Shown one piece after another: positions 56,570 to 64,000 of a stretch of 64,000 bases of DNA. Source of the stretch: Oceanobacillus indicireducens (lineage in GTDB: Bacteria > Bacillota > Bacilli > Bacillales > Amphibacillaceae); assembly GCF_014647195.1 (NCBI RefSeq), contig NZ_BMOS01000003.1, positions 1 through 64,000 of the forward strand. Direction: 5' to 3'. A model generated the notes under the pieces. It was not told the DNA's origin. It did not search any database and saw only the letters and a list, made by a program, of their open reading frames with translations. The translations under genes and the position numbers were made by a program. How positions within the stretch are numbered: the first letter of the stretch is position 1; each line of letters opens with the position of its first letter.

Positions 56570-58252
56570 TTATCTATTTAAGTAATCGGTAACGGCACCT
56601 CGAGAAGCGCTTGTAACATTATGTGCGTATTTCCCTAGTGCACCTTTTTTGTAAAGAGGCGGTGCAACCCACTTGCTGCGACGGGCCTCAAGTTCTTCTT
56701 CGCTCACTTCGAACGTAAGCTCCATGTTCACCGTATCAACTGTGACGGAATCGCCTTCTTCAACTAGCGCAATTGGTCCACCAACTTGTGCTTCTGGCGC
56801 AATGTGACCAACTACAAGCCCATGAGTACCTCCTGAGAAACGTCCATCCGTTAAGAGGGCAACTTTTTCACCGAGACCTTTCCCAACTAGAATACTAGAT
56901 AACGATAGCATCTCCGGCATTCCTGGACCGCCCTTTGGTCCGACATAACGAATAATTAGTACGTCGCCTTCTTTAATTTTATCGTCCATTACAGCTTGTG
57001 TTGCCTCTTCTTCCGTGTTAAATACACGTGCTGGACCAGTATGTTGTTTTACTTTAACTCCTGACAATTTCGCAACCGAACCTTCCGGAGAGAGATTCCC
57101 TTTTAGGACGACTAATGGTCCGTCTTTTCGCTTCGGATTGTCTAGTGGCATAATAACCTCTTGTCCTTCTGCCAAATCTGGAACATCTTTTAAGTTTTCC
57201 GCTAATGTTTTTCCAGTTACGGTGAGACAATCTCCGTGCAGATAACCATTTTCAAGAAGCAACTTCATTACTGCCTGTACACCGCCCACGTTATATAAAT
57301 CCTGAAATACAAATCTTCCGCTCGGTTTCAGGTCGGCAAGATGAGGTACTTTTTTCTGAATACGTGCGAAGTCATCAATCGTAAGGTCTACTTCAATCGC
57401 ATGAGCAATCGCAAGTAAGTGGAGAATAGCGTTCGTTGAGCCACCAAGTGCCATAACGATTGTAATTGCATTTTCGAATGCTTCTTTCGTCATAATGTCT
57501 TTCGGGTAAATTCGTTTTTCAATCAAATTATATACAGCTCGTCCCGCTTCCTTCGAGTCGATTCCTTTCTCTTTCGATACTGCAGGGTGGGAAGAGCTTC
57601 CTGGTAAACTCATACCGAGTGCTTCAACTGCTGATGCCATCGTGTTGGCAGTATACATTCCGCCACAGGAACCAGCTCCCGGACAAGCAGCACATTCAAT
57701 CTGTTTTAGCTCCTCGTCACTGACATCCCCTTTATTATTTTTTCCAACACCTTCGAAAACAGATACGAGGTCAATGTCTTTTCCGTTCAAATTACCCGGT
57801 GCAATCGTACCTCCATACACGAAAACAGATGGGATTTCCGCATTTGCTATTGCGATCATACATCCTGGAATGTTTTTGTCACATCCTCCAAACGCGACAA
57901 GGCCGTCCATATTCTCCGCTCCGACAACTGTTTCAATCGAGTCTGCTATAATTTCCCGGCTTGGAAGCGAGTAGCGCATCCCTTGTGTTCCCATGGATAT
58001 TCCGTCTGAAACGGTAATCGTATGGAATAAGAACGGAACTGCTCCTGCTTCCCGAGCACCCTCTCTTGCTTCTTTAGCTAATGCTCCGAGGTGTACGTTA
58101 CATGGTGTGACATCACTTTCTGTATCGGCAACCCCGACCATCGGTTTTTTGAAATCTTCATCGGTTAAACCTACCGCACGAAGCATCGCCCGGTTCGGTG
58201 CACGCGTTTTTCCATCAAATGCCTGACTTTTAATTCTTAGATCCTTTGACAT
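56570..58252 (-). CDS. ilvD: Dihydroxy-acid dehydratase
   Basis: IlvD (560 residues) dehydrates dihydroxy-isovalerate and -methylvalerate, the shared third step of valine and isoleucine synthesis. Iron-sulfur cluster cysteines lie in [10 protein letters not shown] and [19 protein letters not shown], and the C-terminal [16 protein letters not shown] motif is present. The start at 58252 follows GGTGGAGAGGG. It lies outside the main ilv-leu operon and has its own terminator. Confidence 0.96.
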   Translation of the reverse strand: MSKDLRIKSQAFDGKTRAPNRAMLRAVGLTDEDFKKPMVGVADTESDVTPCNVHLGALAKEAREGAREAGAVPFLFHTITVSDGISMGTQGMRYSLPSREIIADSIETVVGAENMDGLVAFGGCDKNIPGCMIAIANAEIPSVFVYGGTIAPGNLNGKDIDLVSVFEGVGKNNKGDVSDEELKQIECAACPGAGSCGGMYTANTMASAVEALGMSLPGSSSHPAVSKEKGIDSKEAGRAVYNLIEKRIYPKDIMTKEAFENAITIVMALGGSTNAILHLLAIAHAIEVDLTIDDFARIQKKVPHLADLKPSGRFVFQDLYNVGGVQAVMKLLLENGYLHGDCLTVTGKTLAENLKDVPDLAEGQEVIMPLDNPKRKDGPLVVLKGNLSPEGSVAKLSGVKVKQHTGPARVFNTEEEATQAVMDDKIKEGDVLIIRYVGPKGGPGMPEMLSLSSILVGKGLGEKVALLTDGRFSGGTHGLVVGHIAPEAQVGGPIALVEEGDSVTVDTVNMELTFEVSEEELEARRSKWVAPPLYKKGALGKYAHNVTSASRGAVTDYLNR

Positions 58253-58397
58253 TCCCTCTCCACCTTTCATTTTCGAATAATTATATGACTAACTTTCAAA
58301 TAGTTCAATGTATTAATTTGTTTTTATGTATAGAAAAGGATCATAAAATACGGATAACTTAACGTTTTCGACAATTTCGTAAACATTTTTCGGAAAT

Positions 58398-58441
58398 AAA
58401 AAAGCAAGGATACAACTAGTCCATTATAGTTGTATCCAAGC
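58398..58441 (-). terminator. Terminator of the HAD gene upstream of ilvD
   Basis: TTGGATACAACTA pairs with TAGTTGTATCCTT and is followed by GCTTTTTT on the minus strand. Confidence 0.85.
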
Positions 58442-58455
58442 TGATGTGTGAACGT

Positions 58456-59247
58456 TTATTTATTTAATTTCTCCAATAGCGGTACAAGGTCCATAAGTGC
58501 GTTGATTTCGTGATCTGGTTGAACTTGGCCGGGTTTCGCGTCTTTGCGGTTGATCCAGATGGATGTGATCCCCGTTTGTAACGCACCGAGTATATCCGTG
58601 TTCAAGTTATCACCAACCATGATAACCTCTTCTTTCTCTTTCTGCACAAGCTCCAATACATGCTCAAATATTGCCACATCCGGCTTTCCTTTACCAAACG
58701 CTCCGGAAATTACAATCTGTTCAAAATACGGCACAAGAACCGGTGTCAAATCAAGTTTAATATTTTGCAGAGCTGGCGAACCATTTGTTAATAAAACAAG
58801 TTGGTATTTCCCTTTTAAAGCATCGAGTAACTGTAATGTATCGTCATAGAGGGCTGCCGTTTTCTTTCTGTTGGCAGGGAATGCTTCACCAAGTTCTGCA
58901 CCAAGTGTTGCGTCATCAATTCCAAGATCGCTCAAGCCTCTTGTCCAGGCTTCTTTCCGGTACTCCGGAACTAGCTTATAAAGTTCCGGGAACATGCCGC
59001 CCTCATCCGGAAACTCCCCCCATAAGCCTTCAAATGGGTTAATCCCAATCATTTGGGTAAATTCATATGTAGGATAAGATGCATAAATTTCTCGTGCATT
59101 TGCTCGAACACGTTTCTCCAGTTCCAGGGAGTCCAGGTCATATTTTTCCTGTGCCATCTTACATGTTGCTTCAAATGCATCTTGCACACTCTTCTCATCC
59201 CAGAGTAGGGTATCATCCAAGTCAAAAATAATCGTCTTAATCACCAT
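58456..59247 (-). CDS. HAD-IA family hydrolase
   Basis: The 263-residue phosphatase-like protein has motif [12 protein letters not shown], motif [11 protein letters not shown], motif III Lys in GAFGKGKPD and motif [15 protein letters not shown] helical C1 cap of about 130 residues follows motif I. The layout resembles N-acylneuraminate-9-phosphatase and pyrimidine 5'-nucleotidase groups, but the substrate cannot be set. The start at 59247 follows AAGGGAG. Confidence 0.9.
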   Translation of the reverse strand: MVIKTIIFDLDDTLLWDEKSVQDAFEATCKMAQEKYDLDSLELEKRVRANAREIYASYPTYEFTQMIGINPFEGLWGEFPDEGGMFPELYKLVPEYRKEAWTRGLSDLGIDDATLGAELGEAFPANRKKTAALYDDTLQLLDALKGKYQLVLLTNGSPALQNIKLDLTPVLVPYFEQIVISGAFGKGKPDVAIFEHVLELVQKEKEEVIMVGDNLNTDILGALQTGITSIWINRKDAKPGQVQPDHEINALMDLVPLLEKLNK

Positions 59248-59321
59248 TCGTTCTCCCTTCAAATCAATAAGCTAATCTTAATCAACTTTCACACCTTAAA
59301 ATCAAATTACAACCCTGCCAA

Positions 59322-59832
59322 TTACTTTCATTTAGCGTAAGTACAACTTTCTTCGGGAAGTCCGCAGTCCAGACACCTCTCGCTTTCCGCGGGCGGCCGG
59401 CAAGCCTCCTCGCGCTATCGCGCTGTGGGGTCTCGCCAGGCCTATCCCCCCGCAGGAGTCTCGAGGTGTCTGGACTGCTCCCAGAAATAACCAAATTTGG
59501 AGCACTATTTTGCATTTTAGTAAGAGGACACTATCATGGTGGGATATTTTCCATTAATAATAATCCTCTCTACCAGTTCAGTTGCCCGGTGGACGGTGAC
59601 TCCTGCGGGAATAGCACGAGTCCGGAGACCCCGCAGGGCGGTAGCCCGAGGCAGACTAAGAACGCCACGTCCTGTGGCAACGTCTGCATTAACACGTCCT
59701 GTACGTCGAGGCTTCGGCTGTGCCCGCGGAAAGCATCCGTCCACCGGGCAACTGAACGGCGATTGGAACGCCATAATTAGTGAACGAGCCAGACACTTGC
59801 GCTGAATGATAGTAATCCACTGTTTCAAGCTA
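59322..59832. repeat. Composite GC-rich repeat module, locus 2 (A and B elements)
   Basis: Part A (59364-59478) has perfect 16-bp inverted ends, GCAGTCCAGACACCTC and GAGGTGTCTGGACTGC. Part B (59576-59757, 182 bp) has perfect 21-bp inverted ends that include TTGCCCGGTGGACGG. The flanks on both sides also match locus 1 at 12151-12685, in the same A-then-B order. Short frames here are artefacts of the palindromes. Part B resembles a repeat seen across many Bacillaceae genomes. Confidence 0.82.
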
Positions 59833-60007
59833 CGAAGGTTGGATAACCTTACTTTAGCATAAAACGCAACTTTATTCAGGGGAGTTATGTGTTCATCTGG
59901 ATGATGATAAAACAGTGATTTTTTTATCGAATAAATATAAACTGTGATTGAACACTTAAATAACACTTCCACATTAACACAAAAAAATAAAGAATCAAAA
60001 AATTCCC

Positions 60008-60036
60008 TTGCTAAAATCAGAAAAATCGCTTATCAT
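60008..60036 (+). promoter_or_regulatory. ilvE promoter
   Basis: TTGCTA (60008-60013) and TATCAT (60031-60036) have a 17-bp spacer, with AAGGAG about 20 bases beyond. Confidence 0.7.
60012..60026 (+). promoter_or_regulatory. Possible CodY box in the ilvE promoter
   Basis: TAAAATCAGAAAAAT matches the CodY consensus at 10 of 15 positions and overlaps the -35/spacer, where binding would repress. Confidence 0.4.
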
Positions 60037-60070
60037 TAAGGGAAACTTTGTTGAATAAGGAGATAGAGAT

Positions 60071-61165
60071 ATGGAAGTACAGTCAATACAAGTCGAGAAA
60101 AATACAGCACCTAAGGAAAAACCTATGACTGATCAATTAGAATTTGGCAGAGCCTTTACGGATCACATGTTTGTAATGGATTATTCCGATGAGCTCGGAT
60201 GGCATAATGCTAAAATTCAACCATATCAGCCGCTTTCGATTGATCCTTCTTCAATGGTATTCCATTACGGCCAATCCGTATTTGAAGGATTAAAAGCATT
60301 CCGTACCGAATCAGGTGAGGTCCAGCTGTTCCGACCCACAAAAAACTTTGAACGCATGAATAAATCCAATGAACGGCTTGTTATTCCAGAAATTGACGAG
60401 GAATTTGTCTTGCAAGCATTAATAAAACTAGTTGAAATCGATAAGGATTGGGTGCCGGGTGCAGATGGTACTTCCCTCTATATTCGCCCATTTATCATTG
60501 CAACAGAACCATTTCTAGGTGTCGCACCATCCCGAAATTATAAATTCATCATCATTCTTTCACCAGTTGGTTCCTATTACAAAGAAGGTATCGATCCCGT
60601 GAAAATCGCGGTTGAAAGTAAGTTTGTCCGTGCTGTTAAAGGCGGAACAGGTGAGGCTAAGACAGGTGGAAACTATGCAGCTGGGCTAAAAGGTCAAGAA
60701 GATGTAGCAAAAGACGGCTATTCCCAAGTGCTTTGGCTTGATGGGGTGGATAGGAAATATATTGAGGAAGTCGGCAGTATGAACGTCTTCTTTAAAATTA
60801 ATGGTGAAGTCATCACACCTGCGTTAAATGGCAGTATTTTACCTGGGGTTACCCGTGATTCTGTTCTTCAATTGCTTCAACATTGGAACATCCCGGTATC
60901 TGAACGAAGAGTGAGCATGCAGGAACTTGCTGATGCCCACGCGGATGGAACGTTGGAAGAAGCATTTGGCTCTGGAACAGCCGCAGTTATTTCACCAATC
61001 GGTTTACTTTGCTGGGATGGTAAAGATTATCATATCAACAACGGAGAAACCGGTGAACTCTCTAAGAAAATATATGATACGATAACTGGAATCCAGTACG
61101 GTAAACTTGAAGATCCATTCAACTGGAACATACAAGTAACACAAAAAGCAAAAGTAAATCAATAA
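60071..61165 (+). CDS. ilvE: Branched-chain amino acid aminotransferase
   Basis: This 364-residue fold-IV PLP enzyme performs the last step to valine, leucine and isoleucine, or the first step of their breakdown. Motifs include VFHYGQSVFEGLKAFR, the PLP lysine in the TGGNYAAGLKGQ region and EEAFGSGTAAVISPIG. AAGGAGATAGAG precedes the ATG. Monocistronic, with its own promoter and terminator (61175-61206). Confidence 0.95.
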   Translation: MEVQSIQVEKNTAPKEKPMTDQLEFGRAFTDHMFVMDYSDELGWHNAKIQPYQPLSIDPSSMVFHYGQSVFEGLKAFRTESGEVQLFRPTKNFERMNKSNERLVIPEIDEEFVLQALIKLVEIDKDWVPGADGTSLYIRPFIIATEPFLGVAPSRNYKFIIILSPVGSYYKEGIDPVKIAVESKFVRAVKGGTGEAKTGGNYAAGLKGQEDVAKDGYSQVLWLDGVDRKYIEEVGSMNVFFKINGEVITPALNGSILPGVTRDSVLQLLQHWNIPVSERRVSMQELADAHADGTLEEAFGSGTAAVISPIGLLCWDGKDYHINNGETGELSKKIYDTITGIQYGKLEDPFNWNIQVTQKAKVNQ

Positions 61166-61174
61166 GATATACAC

Positions 61175-61206
61175 ATCTCCGGCCTTTGTGCTGGAGATTT
61201 TTTATT
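61175..61206 (+). terminator. ilvE terminator
   Basis: ATCTCCGGC and GCTGGAGAT pair and are followed by TTTTTT. Confidence 0.82.
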
Positions 61207-61288
61207 TCTTCCCTTCAACTATTTACGCCTTAGCCTGTGAATGGTAAAGTAGATACGGTCATAATAATATTAGAAAGGAAACACTTTG

Positions 61289-62146
61289 ATGCAAAATCAA
61301 AATCAACTTATTCAATATTTCTATATTATTCTCGGGGCAACTATTGTCGGGGTAACATACAATATGTTCTTACTACCCGCAAAGCTTGCTGCCGGAGGAA
61401 TTTCTGGGGTAGCTACTTTACTTTTTGAAATGTACGAACTCAGTCCTGGCCTGACCCAATTTGCAATCAACATTCCCATTTTCCTAATTGGCTGGCTTAC
61501 GATGGGAAGAGACTTCGGGTTAAAAACGTTGGTCGGAACATTTTGGGTCCCTTTTATCATCTATTTGACTCAAGATATCGCGATTACGGTTACGAACCCT
61601 TTACTCGGTGCCATTTATGGCGGGCTCCTTCTCGGCGTTGGGCTTGGAATTGTTTATAAAGGAAATGGTTCTACCGGTGGGACGGCTGCTCTCGCGCAAA
61701 TTATGAAACGCTTTACGAATCTGTCGGACGGTTACGCTCAATTAATCGTTGATGGTCTCGTTGTCACTACTTCCATATTCGTCTTCAGTCTCGAGCTAAC
61801 ATTGTTCGCTTTGATGACAATTTTCATATCAAGCAAGGCAATCGACTTTGTACAACTGCGTACATCTGCAACGAAACTTATCCTTATCATTAGTGAGGAA
61901 GAAGAAAAGATTCAGCAGATCATAAGGGATGAAATTGACCGGGGGCTAACAAAAGTCCGTACAGTCGGCGGTTATTCTAACGAGGATAAAACAATGCTGC
62001 TTTGTGTGACAGAACAACATGAGGCTGTCGAATTAAAGAAAATCTTGCAAAAAGAAACACCGAATGCATTCGTCATCTTCCTGAATGCTTCTGAAATTCT
62101 CGGACGCGGATTTTCCATTGATAAATATTATGGACAAAAATTATAG
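61289..62146 (+). CDS. YitT-family membrane protein with DUF2179 domain
   Basis: The 285-residue protein has five or six helices (about 10-185; GVTYNMFLLPAKLAAGGISG, IVYKGNGSTGGTAALAQIM). A cytosolic C-terminal DUF2179 domain follows (about 200-280; VRTVGGYSNEDKTMLLCVTE). Family members are common in Firmicutes but lack a proven substrate. The ATG at 61289 follows GAAAGGAAA. A TTG one codon earlier is also possible. Confidence 0.88.
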   Translation: MQNQNQLIQYFYIILGATIVGVTYNMFLLPAKLAAGGISGVATLLFEMYELSPGLTQFAINIPIFLIGWLTMGRDFGLKTLVGTFWVPFIIYLTQDIAITVTNPLLGAIYGGLLLGVGLGIVYKGNGSTGGTAALAQIMKRFTNLSDGYAQLIVDGLVVTTSIFVFSLELTLFALMTIFISSKAIDFVQLRTSATKLILIISEEEEKIQQIIRDEIDRGLTKVRTVGGYSNEDKTMLLCVTEQHEAVELKKILQKETPNAFVIFLNASEILGRGFSIDKYYGQKL

Positions 62147-62185
62147 AAGCTCAGGGGGGGATTACCCATGAGCTTCTATTTTTTT
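62143..62185. terminator. Bidirectional terminator between YitT and dipeptidase genes
   Basis: ATAGAAGCTCA and TGAGCTTCTAT pair and are followed by TTTTTT. The right arm encodes the last residues of the dipeptidase. Confidence 0.85.
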
Positions 62186-63124
62186 AGCATGATTCATGAA
62201 GTTATCATATGCAAATCCCCTAACGATTTCTTCCGGGTAGGATTTAAGCAGTTCGTTGATTAAATTCTGGTATTCACCAGCGTGAGAGAGACGATCGACA
62301 AAGCTGCTGATTCCGTCAAAATCCGAGCCAAAGCCAAGATATTTCTCACCGCCAAGGGAGCAGATATGATCAATATGCCTGATCAAGTCCTGGATTGATG
62401 CTTCTTCACTATTTTCCCGGATAAATGGCGGATTGAAAACTATATGGATAAAACCGCCTTTTCCAATCAGCGCTTGTATCGCTTCATCCGGAAGATTACG
62501 CGGATGGTTACAGATTGATCTGGCATTGGAATGGCTGGCAAATGGATAATCGGCATGTTCCAACACATCCCAGAAAGCTTGATCAGATAAATGGGAAACA
62601 TCCGTAAGTATCCGGTTCTCATTATTAAGTGCAACAACCTCTTTTCCAAATGCAGTCAGCCCAGCCCCGCGCGCTTCCCCTGCCCCATCAGCACAAAGGT
62701 TGGCATAATTCCATGTTAGTCCAACAGATAATACTCCAAGCCGGTAAAGCGTTCTCAGCTTCGTCAAATCATTCCCGATGCACTCAGCACCTTCGAGTGT
62801 GAGAACGGCACCAATTTCCCCTGGTTTTAAATTATCAATTTCGGTAAAACTTCTAATATGCTTCATTTCGGGATTTTTCCCGATAATTTCTGAATGGAAC
62901 ATATCAGCCTGTTCCAGCGCATGCTGCCATTGTTCATCAGTTGGTATATCAGGGTAAATAAATATAGCGAAAAATTGTACACGTACTCCACCCTTTTTTA
63001 AGCGCAGCATATTTGTTTCCAGTTCTGGAGATGTGCGAAAGTTAAGCGGTGTATCGCAATCAATACGTCTTTTCGTATGTTGCAATTTTAATAAGGCATC
63101 ACAATGGGTATCGATAATTTTCAC
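62162..63124 (-). CDS. Membrane dipeptidase (renal dipeptidase, peptidase M19 family)
   Basis: This 320-residue zinc enzyme has the M19 ligands: DTHCD near the N-terminus, Glu in LTLEGAE (about 127), His in ILTDVSHLSDQAF and His in ASHSNARSI. FGSDFDGI is the C-terminal Asp motif. Relatives hydrolyse dipeptides, including D-residue forms. No signal peptide is seen, so it is probably cytosolic. The 3' end overlaps a terminator hairpin. Confidence 0.92.
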   Translation of the reverse strand: MKIIDTHCDALLKLQHTKRRIDCDTPLNFRTSPELETNMLRLKKGGVRVQFFAIFIYPDIPTDEQWQHALEQADMFHSEIIGKNPEMKHIRSFTEIDNLKPGEIGAVLTLEGAECIGNDLTKLRTLYRLGVLSVGLTWNYANLCADGAGEARGAGLTAFGKEVVALNNENRILTDVSHLSDQAFWDVLEHADYPFASHSNARSICNHPRNLPDEAIQALIGKGGFIHIVFNPPFIRENSEEASIQDLIRHIDHICSLGGEKYLGFGSDFDGISSFVDRLSHAGEYQNLINELLKSYPEEIVRGFAYDNFMNHAKKIEAHG

Positions 63125-63221
63125 TATTACTCTCCTCTCAACGATAATACATCCAGTTTAATCCTGAATAGAGCATTCGACAAGAAAAGATATTTTCTAT
63201 CAAAAAATTTAATTGTCTGAT

Positions 63222-63282
63222 AAAGTGAAACTGGGCCTCCCTCCTGTTTAGAAGTTGGGGTATTACAGACCGTTAATGCGTG
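63222..63282 (+). repeat. 150-bp dispersed element, copy 7 (internal deletion)
   Basis: AAAGTGAAAC is joined to CTGGGCCTCCCTCCTGTTTA and GGGGTATTACAGACCGTTAA. The first stem and centre are lost. The left flank is GATAAAGTG. It lies just upstream of the GTPase gene. Confidence 0.8.
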
Positions 63283-63311
63283 TTAAAATAAAACAAAGGA
63301 GTGTGATTTGC

Positions 63312-64000
63312 TTGCAGCAATACAATGAAAAAGATTTTAACCAAGCATTTGAACATGAAACAAAAAAGGTCAATGCAGAACTCGAGAAAGAGATTTTGTT
63401 TGCAATGATCGGTGATGTAAACACGGGTAAGTCATCCACCATTAATCAGCTGATTGGTGATGAAGTTGCCGAGGTCGGCGCAAGACCTGGCGAAACAACA
63501 GGAATCGACCGCTATGTATACCGTGATAAAATCATCTTTGTCGATACCCCTGGTTTAGACGATATTGAAGCAAAGCACTCGGAAGAAACATTAAAATTTT
63601 ATAAAGAAGCGGATGTCGTGCTCTTTTTTCTAAACGCAGCAGGAACGGTCCTCTCTGAAGGGGAATTACGATCCTTTGAAATCATTCGAAAAGCAAATAA
63701 AGACATCCTTTTCGTCCTGAATAAAATTGATGCCGCAGACGATATTCCAGAACTCGTCAACTATATTAAAAAGCATACGGGTTCCCGGTCCAAGGTGGTG
63801 CCTATTTCCTCAAGGACTGGAGAGAATATCGACAAATTGCGTAATGAGATTTTGGATATCCTGCAAAAAAAGCATAAAGAAGTCCAATTTGCGCGGCTAA
63901 TCAAGGAAAAAGCGTCAACAGCAAATAAATGGATTCTCACAGCAGCCGGTTCAGCAACAGCTGTTGGGGCTGCGCCGATTCCTGGTTCTGACTTTGTACC
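63312..64000 (+). CDS. GTPase of the Era-like/DUF697-associated group (cut by window end)
   Basis: The frame starts at a TTG with AAAGGAG nine bases upstream and runs past the window end, so it is partial. The GTPase domain has G1 IGDVNTGKSS, G3 FVDTPG and G4 LNKID, with the Thr-containing switch GARPGETTGIDRY. The visible C-terminal part (SATAVGAAPIPGSDFVP) matches the start of a DUF697-type membrane-associated helical domain. The role is unknown. Confidence 0.82.
   Translation, partial: MQQYNEKDFNQAFEHETKKVNAELEKEILFAMIGDVNTGKSSTINQLIGDEVAEVGARPGETTGIDRYVYRDKIIFVDTPGLDDIEAKHSEETLKFYKEADVVLFFLNAAGTVLSEGELRSFEIIRKANKDILFVLNKIDAADDIPELVNYIKKHTGSRSKVVPISSRTGENIDKLRNEILDILQKKHKEVQFARLIKEKASTANKWILTAAGSATAVGAAPIPGSDFV

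Noticed and set aside
59517-59972. 151-codon minus-strand frame and plus-strand partner frames
   Set aside because: They read through the perfect 21-bp inverted ends of the B repeat; codon content follows the repeat, not a gene.

Overview
The window is about 64 kb of AT-rich chromosome from an endospore-forming Bacillaceae member. The evidence is a CotD-type spore coat protein beside YpsA, a 53-residue Sda-like checkpoint protein, YtaF, T-box leaders, a CydS subunit and strong AGGAGG ribosome sites. The gene content suggests the Oceanobacillus/Virgibacillus/Lentibacillus side of the family, but the genus cannot be fixed from the sequence alone. No rRNA, tRNA, CRISPR array or prophage was seen.

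Layout. 1-5.7 kb: a histidine kinase ORF that stops before its ATPase domain, a SAM hydroxide adenosyltransferase behind a T-box leader, small membrane proteins, CBS and OsmC proteins, a GntR-type regulator fossil and an NRDE protein. 5.8-12.1 kb: cytochrome bd oxidase cydA-cydB-cydS facing its assembly transporter cydD-cydC, the latter with a Rex-like operator. 12.1-25 kb: a composite repeat, stress and hydrolase genes, one-carbon genes (fhs, yqgN), ypsA-cotD and an ABC exporter. 25-39 kb: sda, mscL, a decayed TnpB, a SulP transporter, cspA inside a split palindrome, ppaC, DinB/oxidoreductase, ferredoxin, NERD protein, an orphan response regulator and cvfB. 40-46 kb: an oligopeptide ABC operon (D-F-B-C-A). 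46.5-61.2 kb: branched-chain amino acid synthesis, as one T-box-led operon ilvB-ilvN-ilvC-leuA-leuB-leuC-leuD-ilvA plus separate ilvD and ilvE. 61-64 kb: YitT, a dipeptidase and a GTPase cut by the window edge.

How the parts work together. IlvA, IlvBN, IlvC, IlvD, LeuABCD and IlvE complete the route from threonine and pyruvate to isoleucine, valine and leucine. The main operon appears to sense uncharged tRNA-Ile through its T-box (ATC specifier) and probably CodY. CydABS is the bd quinol oxidase and CydDC is needed for its haem assembly. Fhs and YqgN feed the folate one-carbon pool.

The most unusual signals are non-coding. (1) A dispersed element of about 150 bp has seven copies or fragments here, with two paired stems and ATAAA flanks. 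(2) Long palindromes of a GGGACA...GGGTCAGAGC family have been split, once by a 159-bp MITE with a clean 9-bp target duplication and once around a complete cspA gene. (3) A T-box whose specifier reads best as AUG (Met) precedes a SAM-degrading enzyme. (4) Composite GC-rich repeats of about 0.5 kb occur at two loci. No clearly new protein-based system was found.
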